A stretch of DNA of 64,000 nt, from NCBI RefSeq assembly GCF_003171515.1, contig NC_089396.1, positions 930,001-994,000 on the forward strand, written 5' to 3'. Both the position numbers and the translations under genes were made by a program. The stretch's first letter is position 1; each line of letters opens with the position of its first letter. Below are positions 23,194 to 34,220 of the stretch, one piece after another. The notes under the pieces were generated by a model, which saw only the letters and a list, made by a program, of their open reading frames with translations, searched no databases and had not been told where the DNA came from. This DNA comes from Pyrenophora tritici-repentis. Its lineage: Eukaryota; Ascomycota; Dothideomycetes; Pleosporales; Pleosporaceae.

Positions 23194-23640
23194 ATGTCAC
23201 CATCCAGTCCCCATACAAACCCCCACCACATCCCCCGCACAGCCCTCCTCTCCAAAATCTTGAGCGTCGTCCTCCCCTCGCAGTACTCCACTATCTCAAC
23301 CCGCTTCTCCAAAATCGCGCGTCTACACCACTCCACCAGACACGACCCCCTCGCCACCGACCGTGCCGACGCACTCAACGCCCTCAGAGTAGAGCTGGGT
23401 ATTTTCGAAAAGAATTTGTCAGACTACACGGACTTGGTTGATGGTATTAATATTATGGATATTGCGGAGCTGTATGTGGTGGCTGGAATGCGGAGGCGAG
23501 AGGCGCTGGAGATGGCAAAAGCGAATAGAGAGGGGCTGGAGGGGAGTTTGGGGGTGATGGGGAAGAGGGTTAGGGAGGTTAGGACAGGTTTGAGGTATGA
23601 ATTTGGTGGATCAGGAGGGACATGTGGGCTGTTGGGGTAG
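23194..23640 (+). CDS. Hypothetical protein, 148 aa
   Basis: A single exon with good codon bias. The N terminus is Pro/His-rich, followed by ALLSKILSVVLPSQY and a helical body with IMDIAELYVVAGMRRREALE, suggesting a small, mostly alpha-helical soluble protein. No signal peptide or known domain. The C terminus GGTCGLLG ends in a Cys-rich tetrad but not a canonical CaaX box. It is followed 0.8 kb later by another small unknown gene in the same orientation; the two proteins do not resemble each other. Confidence 0.55.
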   Translation: MSPSSPHTNPHHIPRTALLSKILSVVLPSQYSTISTRFSKIARLHHSTRHDPLATDRADALNALRVELGIFEKNLSDYTDLVDGINIMDIAELYVVAGMRRREALEMAKANREGLEGSLGVMGKRVREVRTGLRYEFGGSGGTCGLLG

Positions 23641-24454
23641 TCAGGTGGAGATATTGATTGCTTGCTGTGTTGTGTTATGGTACTGTGTTGCTAGGTCGTG
23701 GTCCTGTCTGCGTGTATAATCGGTGTCATTCTTAGATTTTGAGTTTTGTTGAGTTGCGTAAGATTAAATAAAACTTTGGAATTTTAGATGTCATGCTGTT
23801 CTAGTGTGAATGTTGCGGTTTGTGAGGCAAGGGTATTACGCATGTCACGTGCGTTGTCCTGGCGCTCCTCCCTCTCCTCTATGAGCACCTTCTCCCCTCA
23901 CCAGCATCAGAGATACGTCATGTAAATAGACCCTGATTATGGCTACATATAAGGTGGCCATGACAGCACAACAGACAACAGAACACAATATACTCTGATG
24001 ACTGCCTCGCGCGGTTACACTTTGATTGACTGCATATACTGCAACCAGAGATGTCAACAAGCAAGTCAAGCTGGCTTGATTCTTATCGATTGCAGATCAC
24101 AGACCATTCTCTGGGACGTGCCACTGTGCACGAGCCTCTATATTGTCTGTGATCTGCAATCGATAAGAATCAAGCCAGCTTGACTTGCTTGTTGACATCT
24201 CTGACTGCAACAGTGAAGCTTGGTGTGCCCTTGTGTCTGCAATGTCGTACTCTCGACAATGAATGAGACATATGTCACTCATCCTGTCACAACTACTTTG
24301 TGAGACGTTCTGCTACGTCAGGGGACTGTGTGACTTTAATTTAGTGACTTCGAAAATATATTTATTTTTTCCAATTTGTTAGTTCAGGGACCTTCTCCGA
24401 AAGAAAAATCGTAATCAACGAGCGTTTCCACAAGCAAGGGAAAAACACTAAAAT
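23641..24454. other. Intergenic with a foldback MITE
   Basis: Apart from the element at 24046-24203 I see no gene. The region just before 24455 is AT-rich (promoter of the next gene). Confidence 0.5.
24046..24203. mobile_element. hAT-type foldback MITE, 158 bp
   Basis: Two perfect 59-bp inverted arms (24046-24104 and 24145-24203) flank a 40-bp centre. The element is bounded by an exact 8-bp direct repeat, ACTGCAAC, at 24038-24045 and 24204-24211. An 8-bp target duplication and termini beginning CAGAG are hallmarks of the hAT superfamily. It has no coding capacity, so it is a non-autonomous miniature element. Arm identity is complete, suggesting recent insertion or strong foldback conversion. 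Confidence 0.88.
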
Positions 24455-24847
24455 ATGTCTCCTGCACAGAAACCCCAAGAACAGCCGCCCAAAGACCTCA
24501 GATCCCTTCTATCAGACCTCGATGACCGCGCTGATCGGATACTGGCCAGTCTCTTCGTACTCTGGGACTTGGACACCAGGTATTCTGAAATCGAAAAGAG
24601 TGTAGAGCGCCAGGACTATATTGATGTTCTACGCTCGACTACTGAAAAGATGGGGGCTGACCTGGGAGTCGTTGAACGCAAGGCTGGGATGTTGGGTTAT
24701 GATAGGTTATTTGAGTGGATAGATGGAGGCATAAATGATGAAGAGAAACAAAAGAGGCAGAGATTTGTCATGAGGATTACAGAGAAGATAAAGGATTTGG
24801 AGAACCAGATGGCGGAGGCAAAGAATGGGTATTCGGGTGATAAATAG
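24455..24847 (+). CDS. Hypothetical helical protein, 130 aa
   Basis: A single exon. After a disordered MSPAQKPQEQPPKD the protein is predicted to be almost entirely helical, with heptad-like spacing in RSLLSDLDDRADRILASLF and in ITEKIKDLENQMAEAK. It may therefore form a coiled coil or small bundle. No signal peptide or membrane segment. I do not recognise a family. It starts 251 bp after the MITE, which may contribute to its upstream region. Confidence 0.55.
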   Translation: MSPAQKPQEQPPKDLRSLLSDLDDRADRILASLFVLWDLDTRYSEIEKSVERQDYIDVLRSTTEKMGADLGVVERKAGMLGYDRLFEWIDGGINDEEKQKRQRFVMRITEKIKDLENQMAEAKNGYSGDK

Positions 24848-25082
24848 GCTTTGGCACTGAGTAAATACTGTACTTTACTGAGTATAAGGTACAGGGATAG
24901 TACCTTAACTGGTTGCTTATATTGTTGCTACAACAGAACTGCGTTGTGAAAATCTGGTGCTAAGCATTGACATCACTTATGTATACCTTTATAAATAGGC
25001 TTTGGAGCGCGAAGGTTGCGGTGCTGCGCCGAGCGATATAATCGTAGTTGGTCCACTCAATAAATGTCATGACCGTCACAAG

Positions 25083-25803
25083 TTACTCAAAAGAGCACGT
25101 CCAATCGACCGGCTGTGGTAAAGGCGCCGTGTTCGGAATGTTACTACTTTCCCTAAACTCCACGATCTTCCTTTCGCCATCCTCTTCTTTAATCACGGCG
25201 AAAGCCGCGTTTGTAAAGTATACATCGCGCTGCGCGCGTGTCTGAAAGCCGCCAGCCCATCCGATAATGTAGACGAAGCCGCCTTTGTCGCCGTTGATAT
25301 TGGGAATACCAAGCGCGTTGACATAGCCGTGCTTAAAGGGTGCGAATGCCATAGCCAACGTCGCGTTGAAAGCTTTGTAGAGTCTCAATGATCCATCAAA
25401 ATCGTAATGTGTGTCATTGAAAGTGAACCTAATGTCTTTGGAGAATGAGGTCGCGTGGCCCTTGGGCCAGTTTGTGTTTGCTGGATATGGGTAAAACCCT
25501 AGTCAAAGTATTAGTAAGCTATCTAATCATATACAGAAGTGTTCTGATTACCATTCACTGCACATTCAACCCAGCTGCTCAACTGTACACTGGCATTTAC
25601 TTTTGGCGAATCGACCAACGAACAGGGGTCAACTGCCGCTTCGCTCAGTAGTCCTGGGGTATTCGATTCGAGAACATCCTGTGGAGAAATGTCGAACGCT
25701 ACACTCGATGCAACGAGGGTATATAAGATTGCTTCAATTGTGTGAGGTCTGATCATAAATGGAGTTAGTCGTTGCGCTTACCGGCAAATGCAAAGTAACG
25801 CAT
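25083..25803 (-). CDS. Secreted protein of unknown function, 205 aa (candidate effector)
   Basis: Exons 25803-25782, 25731-25552 and 25498-25083 sum to 618 nt. The first exon is only 22 nt. Joining it by a 50-nt GTAAGC intron yields MRYFAFAAILYTLVASSVA, a far better signal peptide than the in-frame ATG at 25756, so I chose it. The mature protein has three cysteines (DPCSLVD, WVECAVN and WTCSFE) and several N-glycosylation sites. Its body, rich in Phe/Tyr/Gly with alternating hydrophobics (RFTFNDTHYDFDGSLRLY, GGFVYIIGWAGGF), suggests a beta-rich fold. No known family. Size and secretion make an effector or small adhesin-like role possible, which is inference only. Confidence 0.68.
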
Positions 25804-26186
25804 GGTGTGAGATAGGGCAGACGTCAGATTCAGGGAATAACGTTACTTAATGCAAGTAACATACAGTACTCAGGCCATTGTACTTATAGCAATGAGCTTC
25901 CCGTTGCCTGGAACGAGGCTGACGAAGCTGACGCGCTGAAAGAGCCTGAATAGGATGGCTTAGCCCGAGAGGGACAAGTTATCACGCCAGGGGCCTGTCT
26001 GAGCTGCACAGCTTCGTACATGTGCGCATCGCCACAACCAATCATAAAAGCACGTAGGATGCGGCTTGTAAGAAAGAAGTTCAATTATTAGTGATGGTTC
26101 AGCTGTAAAGGTCGTCAGAAGCTAGACTACCTGCCGAGCCGAGCCGCTCAACGTCATCTGCGCGCAACTAGTTACCGCCTGTCATC
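25804..26186. other. Intergenic, about 380 bp
   Basis: Promoter of the secreted-protein gene and 3' region of the Hsp70-like gene. No other feature seen. Confidence 0.45.
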
Positions 26187-28472
26187 CTAAGCGGCGCGTC
26201 CAAAGAAAGAACTCTTTCCAAACAGTCCTCCCATCCCTCGTGGCTTCTTGCCTGTCACATCTACCGTCGCTCTTTTATTCACGGCTGTGAACCCCCCGGT
26301 CTTCGTTGGCTTTCCGTTCGGCGCGCTATTCACTGCGCCACCCTGAGGCGCAGCGTCAATGGGCGTTGGTGGTGTGTTCGACATCTCAACCGGCCCACTG
26401 CTTGACCCAGGCAACTCCGCTATTAGTGATGTGCGAGGCACACCAGCAGGAATCCACTCTACTTTGATTGACTCATCGCGATTAAGCTTCTGGTCGTCGA
26501 ACCAAAGTTCAAAGCGAATGTCGGCAGGACCTATCAAGACGCGTACAGTGTACGCAATGCGCAAGTAGTGCTTGTGCAATGACCAAAAGCGTTTGTTCTT
26601 TTCCTGAAACTTCTTCTCATCAGCGCCTGACAGATCGGAGTTTATTTCGCAAAGGATGCGTGTGTCTATAAATTGTCAACATGTGGACCGCTGAACGATG
26701 GCACCTTGGAGATTTTGCTCTACGTACGTTGATTCATCTGATCTGGCAACAGCGCAGCTTCGAGATCGCTCTCGATGACAGTCGTCGGAAAAGCTCTTCT
26801 CGGGTCACCAGGATCGACCTTCTTAATGAAGTTGTGCTCGATCGGTTCGTCCACGCTTACAGGGGTGCCTTTCTTGACGAACCACGCTATGGAGTGCGTA
26901 ATGTACAACTTTTTGTTTAGCGGATCTCGCACAAGCTGTTTGTTTTGATGATCAGGATTCTTCTTGTCATATGCGATCTTGCACACGGTGCCGTACGATG
27001 CACGGCAGCAGCGCCAACCGAGCACTGATCGCGACGTTAATATCTTTCGAACACGATCACTGACGAGGCCTTTGCATACGGCCAGCTGAGGATCAGGAGC
27101 GATGCTAACATGGATTGAATCGGCGTTCGGGAAAGGTGTGCTGGCATAGTACTTGCGGAGCTGCGATTGCACGTATGCACTATTGCCTAAACCGCCGCTC
27201 AGGACGAGATGGGCTACTCTCTCTCTTGGAAACTTCTGGTGTAGCGACTGCAGCTGCATGTCAATCAGTTTGAACAGCTTCGCTATCTGATCGTCGAACA
27301 AATGCTGCAAATCCTGCCGCTCGAAAGTCATTTCACCATTACGAATTCTAACTTCAGGATCGGAGTTGTTATATGATTGTGGGACCCGCGGGATTCCGAT
27401 GCTGAATAACGGGGTATCGTCTGGTGCTCCGTGTTCGCACTTGATAGCTTGGAAGTCGCTACTCTTCATCATCTCCCATGCTGCATCATGAGGATCGACG
27501 GGAAGGAGGTTGGTGTTGTTTGCCTGTTCTAAGCGATAGTGAACTAGTCTCTCGAACTCGTAGTCAATGGCCGCAGACCCAATCGTCTCTCCGAACACAA
27601 CGTCCATCTGCTTGAGGTCGATGGACTGGTTGACAGTCCCAGTGACCTTTAGCACACTCAGGTCCGTAGTTCCACCTCCGGCGTCGCAAACCAACAAGAC
27701 GTCGTTCTCGCGAAAGATACCGGGTGCTTCTGTGGATATGTGCACAGCGGCCGCTTCAGCTTCTGTTAAGCCTATGGTTACCTTGTGGTTCCTATGTGAA
27801 CCGTAGCCCGCCTCTTTCACCAGTCGTTTGAAATTTTCCACCACTGGCACCGGAGCCCATGTTGTCGGCACACTAAAGATGAATTCGACTCTAGCTTCTT
27901 CCCAGCTCACCCCAGAAATTTCACCACCTAGCTTGACTGAGAGATATTCATACATCTTTTTCAGATAGTCGCCATACCACTTTTCCACCTCTTGCAGGTT
28001 CTGAGGGGCACTCTCAGGATCGTCCATCTGCTTCTGGCGTAACCTTTCCGGATCGAGGCACGTTTTGAACCATTCTTTGTACTCTTTGTCCTCCGCTGTT
28101 GTTTCTGCGGCGGTCTCGGAAAGAAACCCCCATGACGATGGTTCCTGGGAGGCAATTGGGTACACGACCACTGTTGGGACCTTGTTCTCGTTCGCCTGGA
28201 ATCGACCCGGCCATTTTTGAACCCATCGAATTGTCTCGCTGCCGATGGATAGGTTTACGTATGCCACTCCGGTACCTAAACACATCTATCGTGTCAGTGT
28301 TTGGTCTGTGAAAAGCAAGGCACGTGACGAGTTATCACACGCTTATCCTAATTCGGGCTGGTACTTATGCGGGCCGCTCCTCGCTCGAGTTGAGCTCAGC
28401 CTTGCAGCAACACTTACACGTCATCCCCAAATCCACACCCACGATCATTTGCGGTCGCTCATTCCGCTCCAT
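26187..28472 (-). CDS. Hsp70-like ATPase (HSPA12-type actin-fold protein)
   Basis: Exons 28472-28418, 28275-26728 and 26665-26187 sum to 2082 nt, 693 aa. Exon 1 ends in VGVDLGMTCT, the first phosphate loop, which is completed only after the 142-nt intron. LLVCDAGGGTTDLSVL is the second phosphate motif and HLVLSGGLGNSAYVQSQL the adenosine motif, so the nucleotide-binding fold is complete. A canonical substrate-binding domain is absent. The C-terminal region is a beta-rich segment (YTVRVLIGPADIRFELWF) followed by a disordered Pro/Gly tail ending GKSSFFGRAA. Such proteins are expanded in filamentous ascomycetes and resemble human HSPA12; their clients are unknown. Probably cytosolic. The intron in the first motif hides the true start from simple frame scans. 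Confidence 0.87.
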
Positions 28473-29200
28473 GATGTCTCGCTGGCAGTCGCACTGTCTC
28501 TGTCACTGCACTTTTGCTGATCATGTATCTATAAGATGCGAAGAGACAGGTGTTTGTCAGTAACCCTTGTGTCTCAGCCTTGCGGCACAGCAACATTTAA
28601 CCCATCACCAGCCGGCGCATTTTCAGCCCCATACATGTGCTGTACCGGTACGCCTTGCATGCATGTTAGCCCCCATCGACACCGTGCAAGCGCTTATACA
28701 ATATGAAAAGGTAAGATTGTTGAGCGTGTGTGAGCTTCTATATCCAATCAGGTCCATTTCGATCTCTTTATTGATTAGTGGCAATAGAAGACTTTGTTCA
28801 CATGTCTCTCTCAATTCAGTTCTCACCTGCCATCGCTGGCAAGACAAGAAACTACGATAAGCCTGATGCGGCACCGCGCCAATTCAGCCCCCCCGCAGCA
28901 TGCTAACAATAGTTTAGCTGTGACTTTCGCTCAACAAGCTGGGGAAACTTGCCCGCCCATTTAGCCGAGGTTCAGCATGATGTAGTAAAAATCCAAAACT
29001 GTCTATTGAAGAGCAGGGGCTGTACTTTTCGCTGCTGGTATGAGCAATAAGCATGTACGCTGTGCTCAGCTATGCTTTTCCATACATCTTCTGAGCTCCT
29101 TCTCTCCTCTTCCATTTCCTCGTTCCCACAAGGCTTCTAAATTTTGGGCTCGTCAACTGTGACCTTTCACTGGTCCTCTTGTACTCTTTCGTTCGGTAAC
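28473..29200. other. Intergenic, divergent promoters
   Basis: Lies between two divergent genes. No supported gene; a short frame at 28567-28860 lacks any signature. Confidence 0.45.
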
Positions 29201-30694
29201 ATGGCTGCCATTCCTGTAGCGACGCTGACCGTGCCACCTGTACCTTCCACCTCTGGTGCTCCCCCTTCCACATTCACTGTTAATTCAATATCTGGCAACA
29301 GCGACTTTGTCGTTCTTGTTGCTGCAACCCCGTCGGTGAGCACAAATGTGCCCCCAGGGAGCTGGCAAACTATCTCTGGGAAGGTAGCTGAGGCATCAGA
29401 AATAACGCCAGCGGCCACAGTGTACTGGGATCGAGAAAAAGGCCAGATAAGCTGGGGGATTACAAGAATCGTCTCCGGTTCCACGTTGACGGATAACAAC
29501 GTCGTAACGTTTACACCTCTTACACCTTCACCAGTATCATCATCCCCCAGCACATCGGTCCTTCAGTCTTCCAGTTCCAACATATCATCCAAGCCCGAAA
29601 GCTTTATATTGCAAACTACATCTAGCGCATCATCGGGTATTAGTCTTCCATCAAGATATCCATCGCCCCAAAAAGACAGTCTCTCTACGGGAGCTATTGC
29701 GGGAATCGCAGTCGGATGCCTCGTCGCCGGTGCTTTAGTAGCAGGAATCGTGTTGCTGTTTTGTTGGCGTAGGAGAAGAGTGCCGGAGGCTCGATACTCT
29801 AAAACGAACACATATGCCGTAGGATCTCAGGAGAAGGGCTTCGCGGCACAAACGATACCACTTGCTGGCCGGGAACATGCAGATGCCCCTACCAATGCAC
29901 TACCACAACCTTTGGAGGACAAGGCCATATCTGGAGAAATTTCCAAGATCAGTAACGCAATCAAGAACCATGTTCAAAGCTACTATCACATCAACCGTAT
30001 CAGCCCAAACTTGATCGATCACAACGACCTCCATACACTGGGATCAGACCTGCCGATATCCGTAGGAACACTCGCCACGCTGATAAGCAATGCCACGACT
30101 AGAGAGGTTGCATTACGATTCATCATTGCCTGGGTCATTGTATCGAAACTGCAATCCGCCAAAGATCCGGCCAAGAGCCTCTTGCCAACCGAGATCGCCC
30201 CATGTCTCCAGATGATCGACTCGGGAAACCGTGATCAACGAGGTCTGTCTATGCTTGGTCTTTTAACTCCGCAGTTTCTGACATTGTTTTTTCTAGCTCC
30301 GTATTTGAAACTGGCACGCTGGCGAATATTTACTGCCGAGTTGTTGCAGTCCAGCTATGTGCGAAATCCGTTCACCGTATCGGACAGCCGTCACGAAGTG
30401 ATTCAGGCTACGCTTGTGGTGCTCGACAACATCTTGCAGTCATATGCCGACCCTCGTATAAACAACGGAGAGCGCAAGCGCAACCTCGAGGAGCTTCTGA
30501 AGCGCTCAGCCTTGTTCGCTTTCACGCTGTTTTCTCAGCCCGGCGCATGGGAGTTCGAGTGGCAGGGGCATAGCGTCACATCAGGGGAACTCTGTATCTT
30601 CCCCACTCTTGTGCAAGTAGTGGACGAGAACGGTCAGCCAGTGAGCCCTCCCAGGCCCTTCAGCGAGGCTGTCATTCGACGTTTGGACGCTTGA
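29201..30694 (+). CDS. Single-pass membrane protein with Ser/Thr-rich ectodomain
   Basis: Start at the ATG in GGTAACATGGCTGCC, 497 aa. The N-terminal 180 residues are Ser/Thr/Pro-rich, likely O-glycosylated and extracellular (SSPSTSVLQSSSSNIS). A transmembrane helix follows (GAIAGIAVGCLVAGALVAGI) with a basic stop-transfer CWRRRR. The cytosolic part of about 270 aa begins AISGEISKISNAIKNHVQSYY and is helical; ASDLPISVGTLATLI-like and SYVRNPFTVSDSRHE segments look conserved in related fungal proteins (recollection). There is no obvious cleavable signal, so the helix may act as signal-anchor. A 54-nt segment, about 30242-30295, beginning GTCTGT and ending TTTTTTCTAG could be an in-frame intron; if spliced the protein loses 18 residues. 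Architecture resembles a wall-stress sensor, function unproven. Confidence 0.65.
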   Translation: MAAIPVATLTVPPVPSTSGAPPSTFTVNSISGNSDFVVLVAATPSVSTNVPPGSWQTISGKVAEASEITPAATVYWDREKGQISWGITRIVSGSTLTDNNVVTFTPLTPSPVSSSPSTSVLQSSSSNISSKPESFILQTTSSASSGISLPSRYPSPQKDSLSTGAIAGIAVGCLVAGALVAGIVLLFCWRRRRVPEARYSKTNTYAVGSQEKGFAAQTIPLAGREHADAPTNALPQPLEDKAISGEISKISNAIKNHVQSYYHINRISPNLIDHNDLHTLGSDLPISVGTLATLISNATTREVALRFIIAWVIVSKLQSAKDPAKSLLPTEIAPCLQMIDSGNRDQRGLSMLGLLTPQFLTLFFLAPYLKLARWRIFTAELLQSSYVRNPFTVSDSRHEVIQATLVVLDNILQSYADPRINNGERKRNLEELLKRSALFAFTLFSQPGAWEFEWQGHSVTSGELCIFPTLVQVVDENGQPVSPPRPFSEAVIRRLDA

Positions 30695-31536
30695 AGGGCC
30701 GGGGATTTGTGTGTCAAGTATCACCAAACTCTGCATTAGAACGTCACGTTGTTAAATTGATTCGGTTTCCTATGGCCGTTCTAGTCCGACCGACATTTCC
30801 CCAGTTGTATAGTAGGGTGCCCACATTTGTGCATACAACTTAATGAGTCCCGCATGCGGCACAGCCAAAAGCTTTTTGCTCGCTCCTGCTGTCGTTTCTC
30901 ATAATTTTCCATGGGGGTGGCTACGACTTACATGTACAAACTCGAGCATTCATCAACTGACTTAGAGAACCTTGCAAAATCTCAGTTTTTCAAATGAGCT
31001 GTTCCGCTTCCGAAGGCAAGCAGCAACGGGGGCTACCTCGAGGTGCGTTTTGGCCCCTAAAGAGGCGTGGTTCATATGCTCGAGATAAGCACCCTTGCGG
31101 CGTAGTCCAATAGCGAGGTTTTGCATGAAACGAAGAGATCAACATGTAATGAACTCTACATCCGGGGGTGCACTTCATGCAGACTCCGCAGCCAGGGGCG
31201 AATGTGGTGCATGACTCCTCTGATGTATCCACGCCCGCGCCTCTGTTGCTTTTCCGTGCTAACCCACCACTCCATTGCTACGGTCTGCGCCTTGGTCGCT
31301 TGCTAGCTATTCCACGTGCGGAAATATTTTCCTTAAGAACAAAACGGCACTGGCAAGGCTCTGCACAGGGTCTATTTTGAGCCGAATCTCCAATACCTAT
31401 CTCCTTGTCACTGGGGTCGTTGCTCCCCACCCGGCGCACGTTCCTCCCAACGTTACTCGGGGAGCACGTCGCCTTCAGACAGATTTAACGTACCCACGGC
31501 AATAGTACCGGCTTTGCTACGTGAGCGTCTAAATTG
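30695..31536. other. Intergenic, about 840 bp
   Basis: Holds the 3' end of one gene and the promoter of the next, same strand. No repeat or RNA recognised. Confidence 0.45.
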
Positions 31537-33995
31537 ATGCCAACATTAGCCTCGATGTTGCCCACAGCGGGCCTCTTTCTACCGGAAACATTGCACCGGG
31601 CCGAATTTCCAACCACGGCACATATAGGGACGGCGGGGACGAAGCTGAAGTACTTCCAGCGCAAGCATGTGCGGCCGAAGCAGGAGCGTACAGAGTCGGA
31701 GGCGCGATCCTCTATCACGGCTCAAGACGAGACACGAACCGAAGCTCCGACCGACTTTCCAGCGATCTCCACTGCGTACTCCTTCGCTGATCACGTCCTC
31801 TATTCTGAAAAGTCATCGCCCGACCTGTTGACTTTTGCGAATATCATAAGATTGGTACGAATCGACACAGAAGAAGCAAACCGCCTGTATCTCTCCTCTG
31901 TTGTCTCAAACTTTCTGGACTCTTTCCCTACCAAGCGAATATGGATTGAGGGCAGCTTACAAGAAGTACAACGCGCCTTAAATGACATCGGCAAGGATAT
32001 GGATGTAGCATGGGGTCAGGAAGGAGATCCCAGCACAGTTTCTTTCAAGCGCAAGATCGACTGGGGTCTGAAGAACCAGAAGAAACTGCTCAAGAAGCAA
32101 CAACAGCTGAGCGTCTGCCACAGCCAGCTGACTGGCGCCATCTATGTTATGCAGACGGCGGAGCTCTGTGGTAAACCTGGGACTATTGCACAAGATCCAA
32201 TTTTCGAGGCTCCAGCACGACCATGGGTACCGCATAATGAGATGAATGCTCAGCGTGGTCCTTATTCGCGACACAAATACAGGACCAGCCAGGCGAATTT
32301 GTCTGCATTGAATATTAAGTTGTCTTCAGAAGCTCAATGGAATGATGCCGAAAGTATGTGTTCGAATTTTCGAATGGAACAAGCGTTCACTGACAGTCTG
32401 TAGCTGCTTCTGTCAACTCATTACCAGTAGAATTGGCGGGTAGTACACCGGACGACCTGAATCTTACTGGACGACACAATAGCCAGGACTTCTTAAGCCC
32501 TCAGGTCTCACGAGAATTGGTTTCTGAAAGCCCATCGTTACTCAGAAGGCCACGTGCTCGCTCAGACTATTTTCCGTCGACTGCTAATCGGGAAAGATTG
32601 TCTGGTGCATCTATCGACGTAATCCCATCCTCAACAACCGTTGACGATACGACACTTGAACGCAGCGATTCGACCTTGTCTGCACAAGCGACTGTTAGTA
32701 CACCTATGCTAGCAAGACGTTACCGAGCTACATCGGTTCATATCCAAAGACCCACCGAGAAGCATAGGTCTTTGCCATCAAAACTACCGCATCTGAAAAG
32801 TCAACCGTCTCTCATAGATGACTTGGTAGGTTATGTGGTGCCAAATAAGGAGATTGTACAGATACCGGATAGAGAGTGGACGGCTTCACCCAGTTCATCG
32901 GTGCCATCCATTTCTCTTACGTCGAGTCCGATTATCGGTCATACACTATCCGCAGTCCCTGAAATGACTATATTGAATGATGAAAGTTCAGCTGTTACGC
33001 CGATATCCGACGTCGAGGGCCATACCATTCAGCTTAGTCAAGCAGAAGATCCTTCCAGGGACAAAGGAGATCATCCCACTCAGCTACAAGACCCCAATGT
33101 GGCAACATCGCCGATAGAGACTCAAGATGATTTCGTTTCTAGAAGGAGAAGTTCAGATGTACCACAACGTTCAACTTCATCACTATCATACTATTCTCTT
33201 TCGACCGATACACCACGTTCGCCTAGTTCCTTCACAAACTTCACCCTCCCTGACCACGAACCTGTCCGGCGACCAAGCAGCCAAAGGCCCTCACAGCGCA
33301 TGGCAAAACGAAGACCACATATCTCAAGCAGCAGATCGTTGGTCTCGGCGCCTTCTCTGACAATTGCTACGATAGTAGAGCCCACAACCACGATTAGCAA
33401 CACGGAAGAAGGAGCCAACCAGGAAGCAACGCCGTCACTCGCTCCCGAGACGACAACAACCATCAACATGAACGGTTTTTCACAATCTATCTTCGTACAA
33501 ACCACAAATACTTCCGAAGAACTGGACGATGACGACATGGTTCTTTCAGTGCTACAAGAGCGTCTCCGCTGCCAACTTCAAGTGAAGACCATGGCCGAGA
33601 ATCTCGTGCGAGCTGCTGATGCGGAAACACCATCATCGCCAACACCGGCAATCACCGAGTCAGCACAAGGATCAGCTACGGAGTCAACAATTCGACCATC
33701 ATCAGAGCAACCACCACCACTACCACCACGACCGCTAGTTGCAGAATCACAACCGCCACCATTTGTAGAAAACACAGCACAAAATCCGGTCCCCGTAGCG
33801 GAGCTACCGGCCAACATACCTCGAAAGCCAGTACCAGACCCCACACCGATTACAGTGGAAGACAATGCTTCTTCTGCGCAATCGATCAAGAGCGAGGAGG
33901 GGGGAGAGAAGAAACCCATGACTGCGATGGCGAAGCGGAGGGCGGCGCATGCGCGGAGGATGCAGATCGCGTTTGGCGGTGGCAAAGGTTTATGA
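31537..33995 (+). CDS. Large, mostly disordered protein of unknown function, 802 aa
   Basis: Exons 31537-32353 and 32404-33995 (50-nt intron) sum to 2409 nt. Start at MPTLASMLPTAG; an upstream TTG is not a credible start. The first 280 residues contain the only ordered part: a helical region with ITEEANRLYLSSVVSNFL-like sequence and KIDWGLKNQKKLLKKQQQL, a basic amphipathic helix. The remaining 500 residues are Ser/Thr/Pro-rich, with polyproline PPPLPPRP (a possible SH3 ligand) near residue 720 and a basic C terminus KRRAAHARRMQIAFGGG. No signal peptide or membrane segment. I recognise no family. The composition suggests a regulatory or cytoskeletal scaffold, which is inference only. It ends 144 bp before the transposon at 34140. 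Confidence 0.6.
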
Positions 33996-34220
33996 GAGAT
34001 ATTTCTGGGGTTGGGATGCCCACAATTGAAGATCTAGATTAATCAAGAGTACAATAAGACAGCCTTAAGTTTCATAAGTATGAATGACAGAACAATGTGA
34101 TAGATGGCTTGCTGATTTTCCGGTATATGTCTCTGGGTAACGTAGTTGGCAAGCGAGTCGGCCACGCAAGCGAGTCGGCCACCCCACCAACTTCTATTAC
34201 CTGCTCTATCTCAACACGCA

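Noticed and set aside
24046..24203. Large hairpin as a structured RNA, precursor microRNA or terminator
   Set aside because: The exact 8-bp target duplication and CAGAG ends explain it as a MITE; no evidence of an RNA gene.
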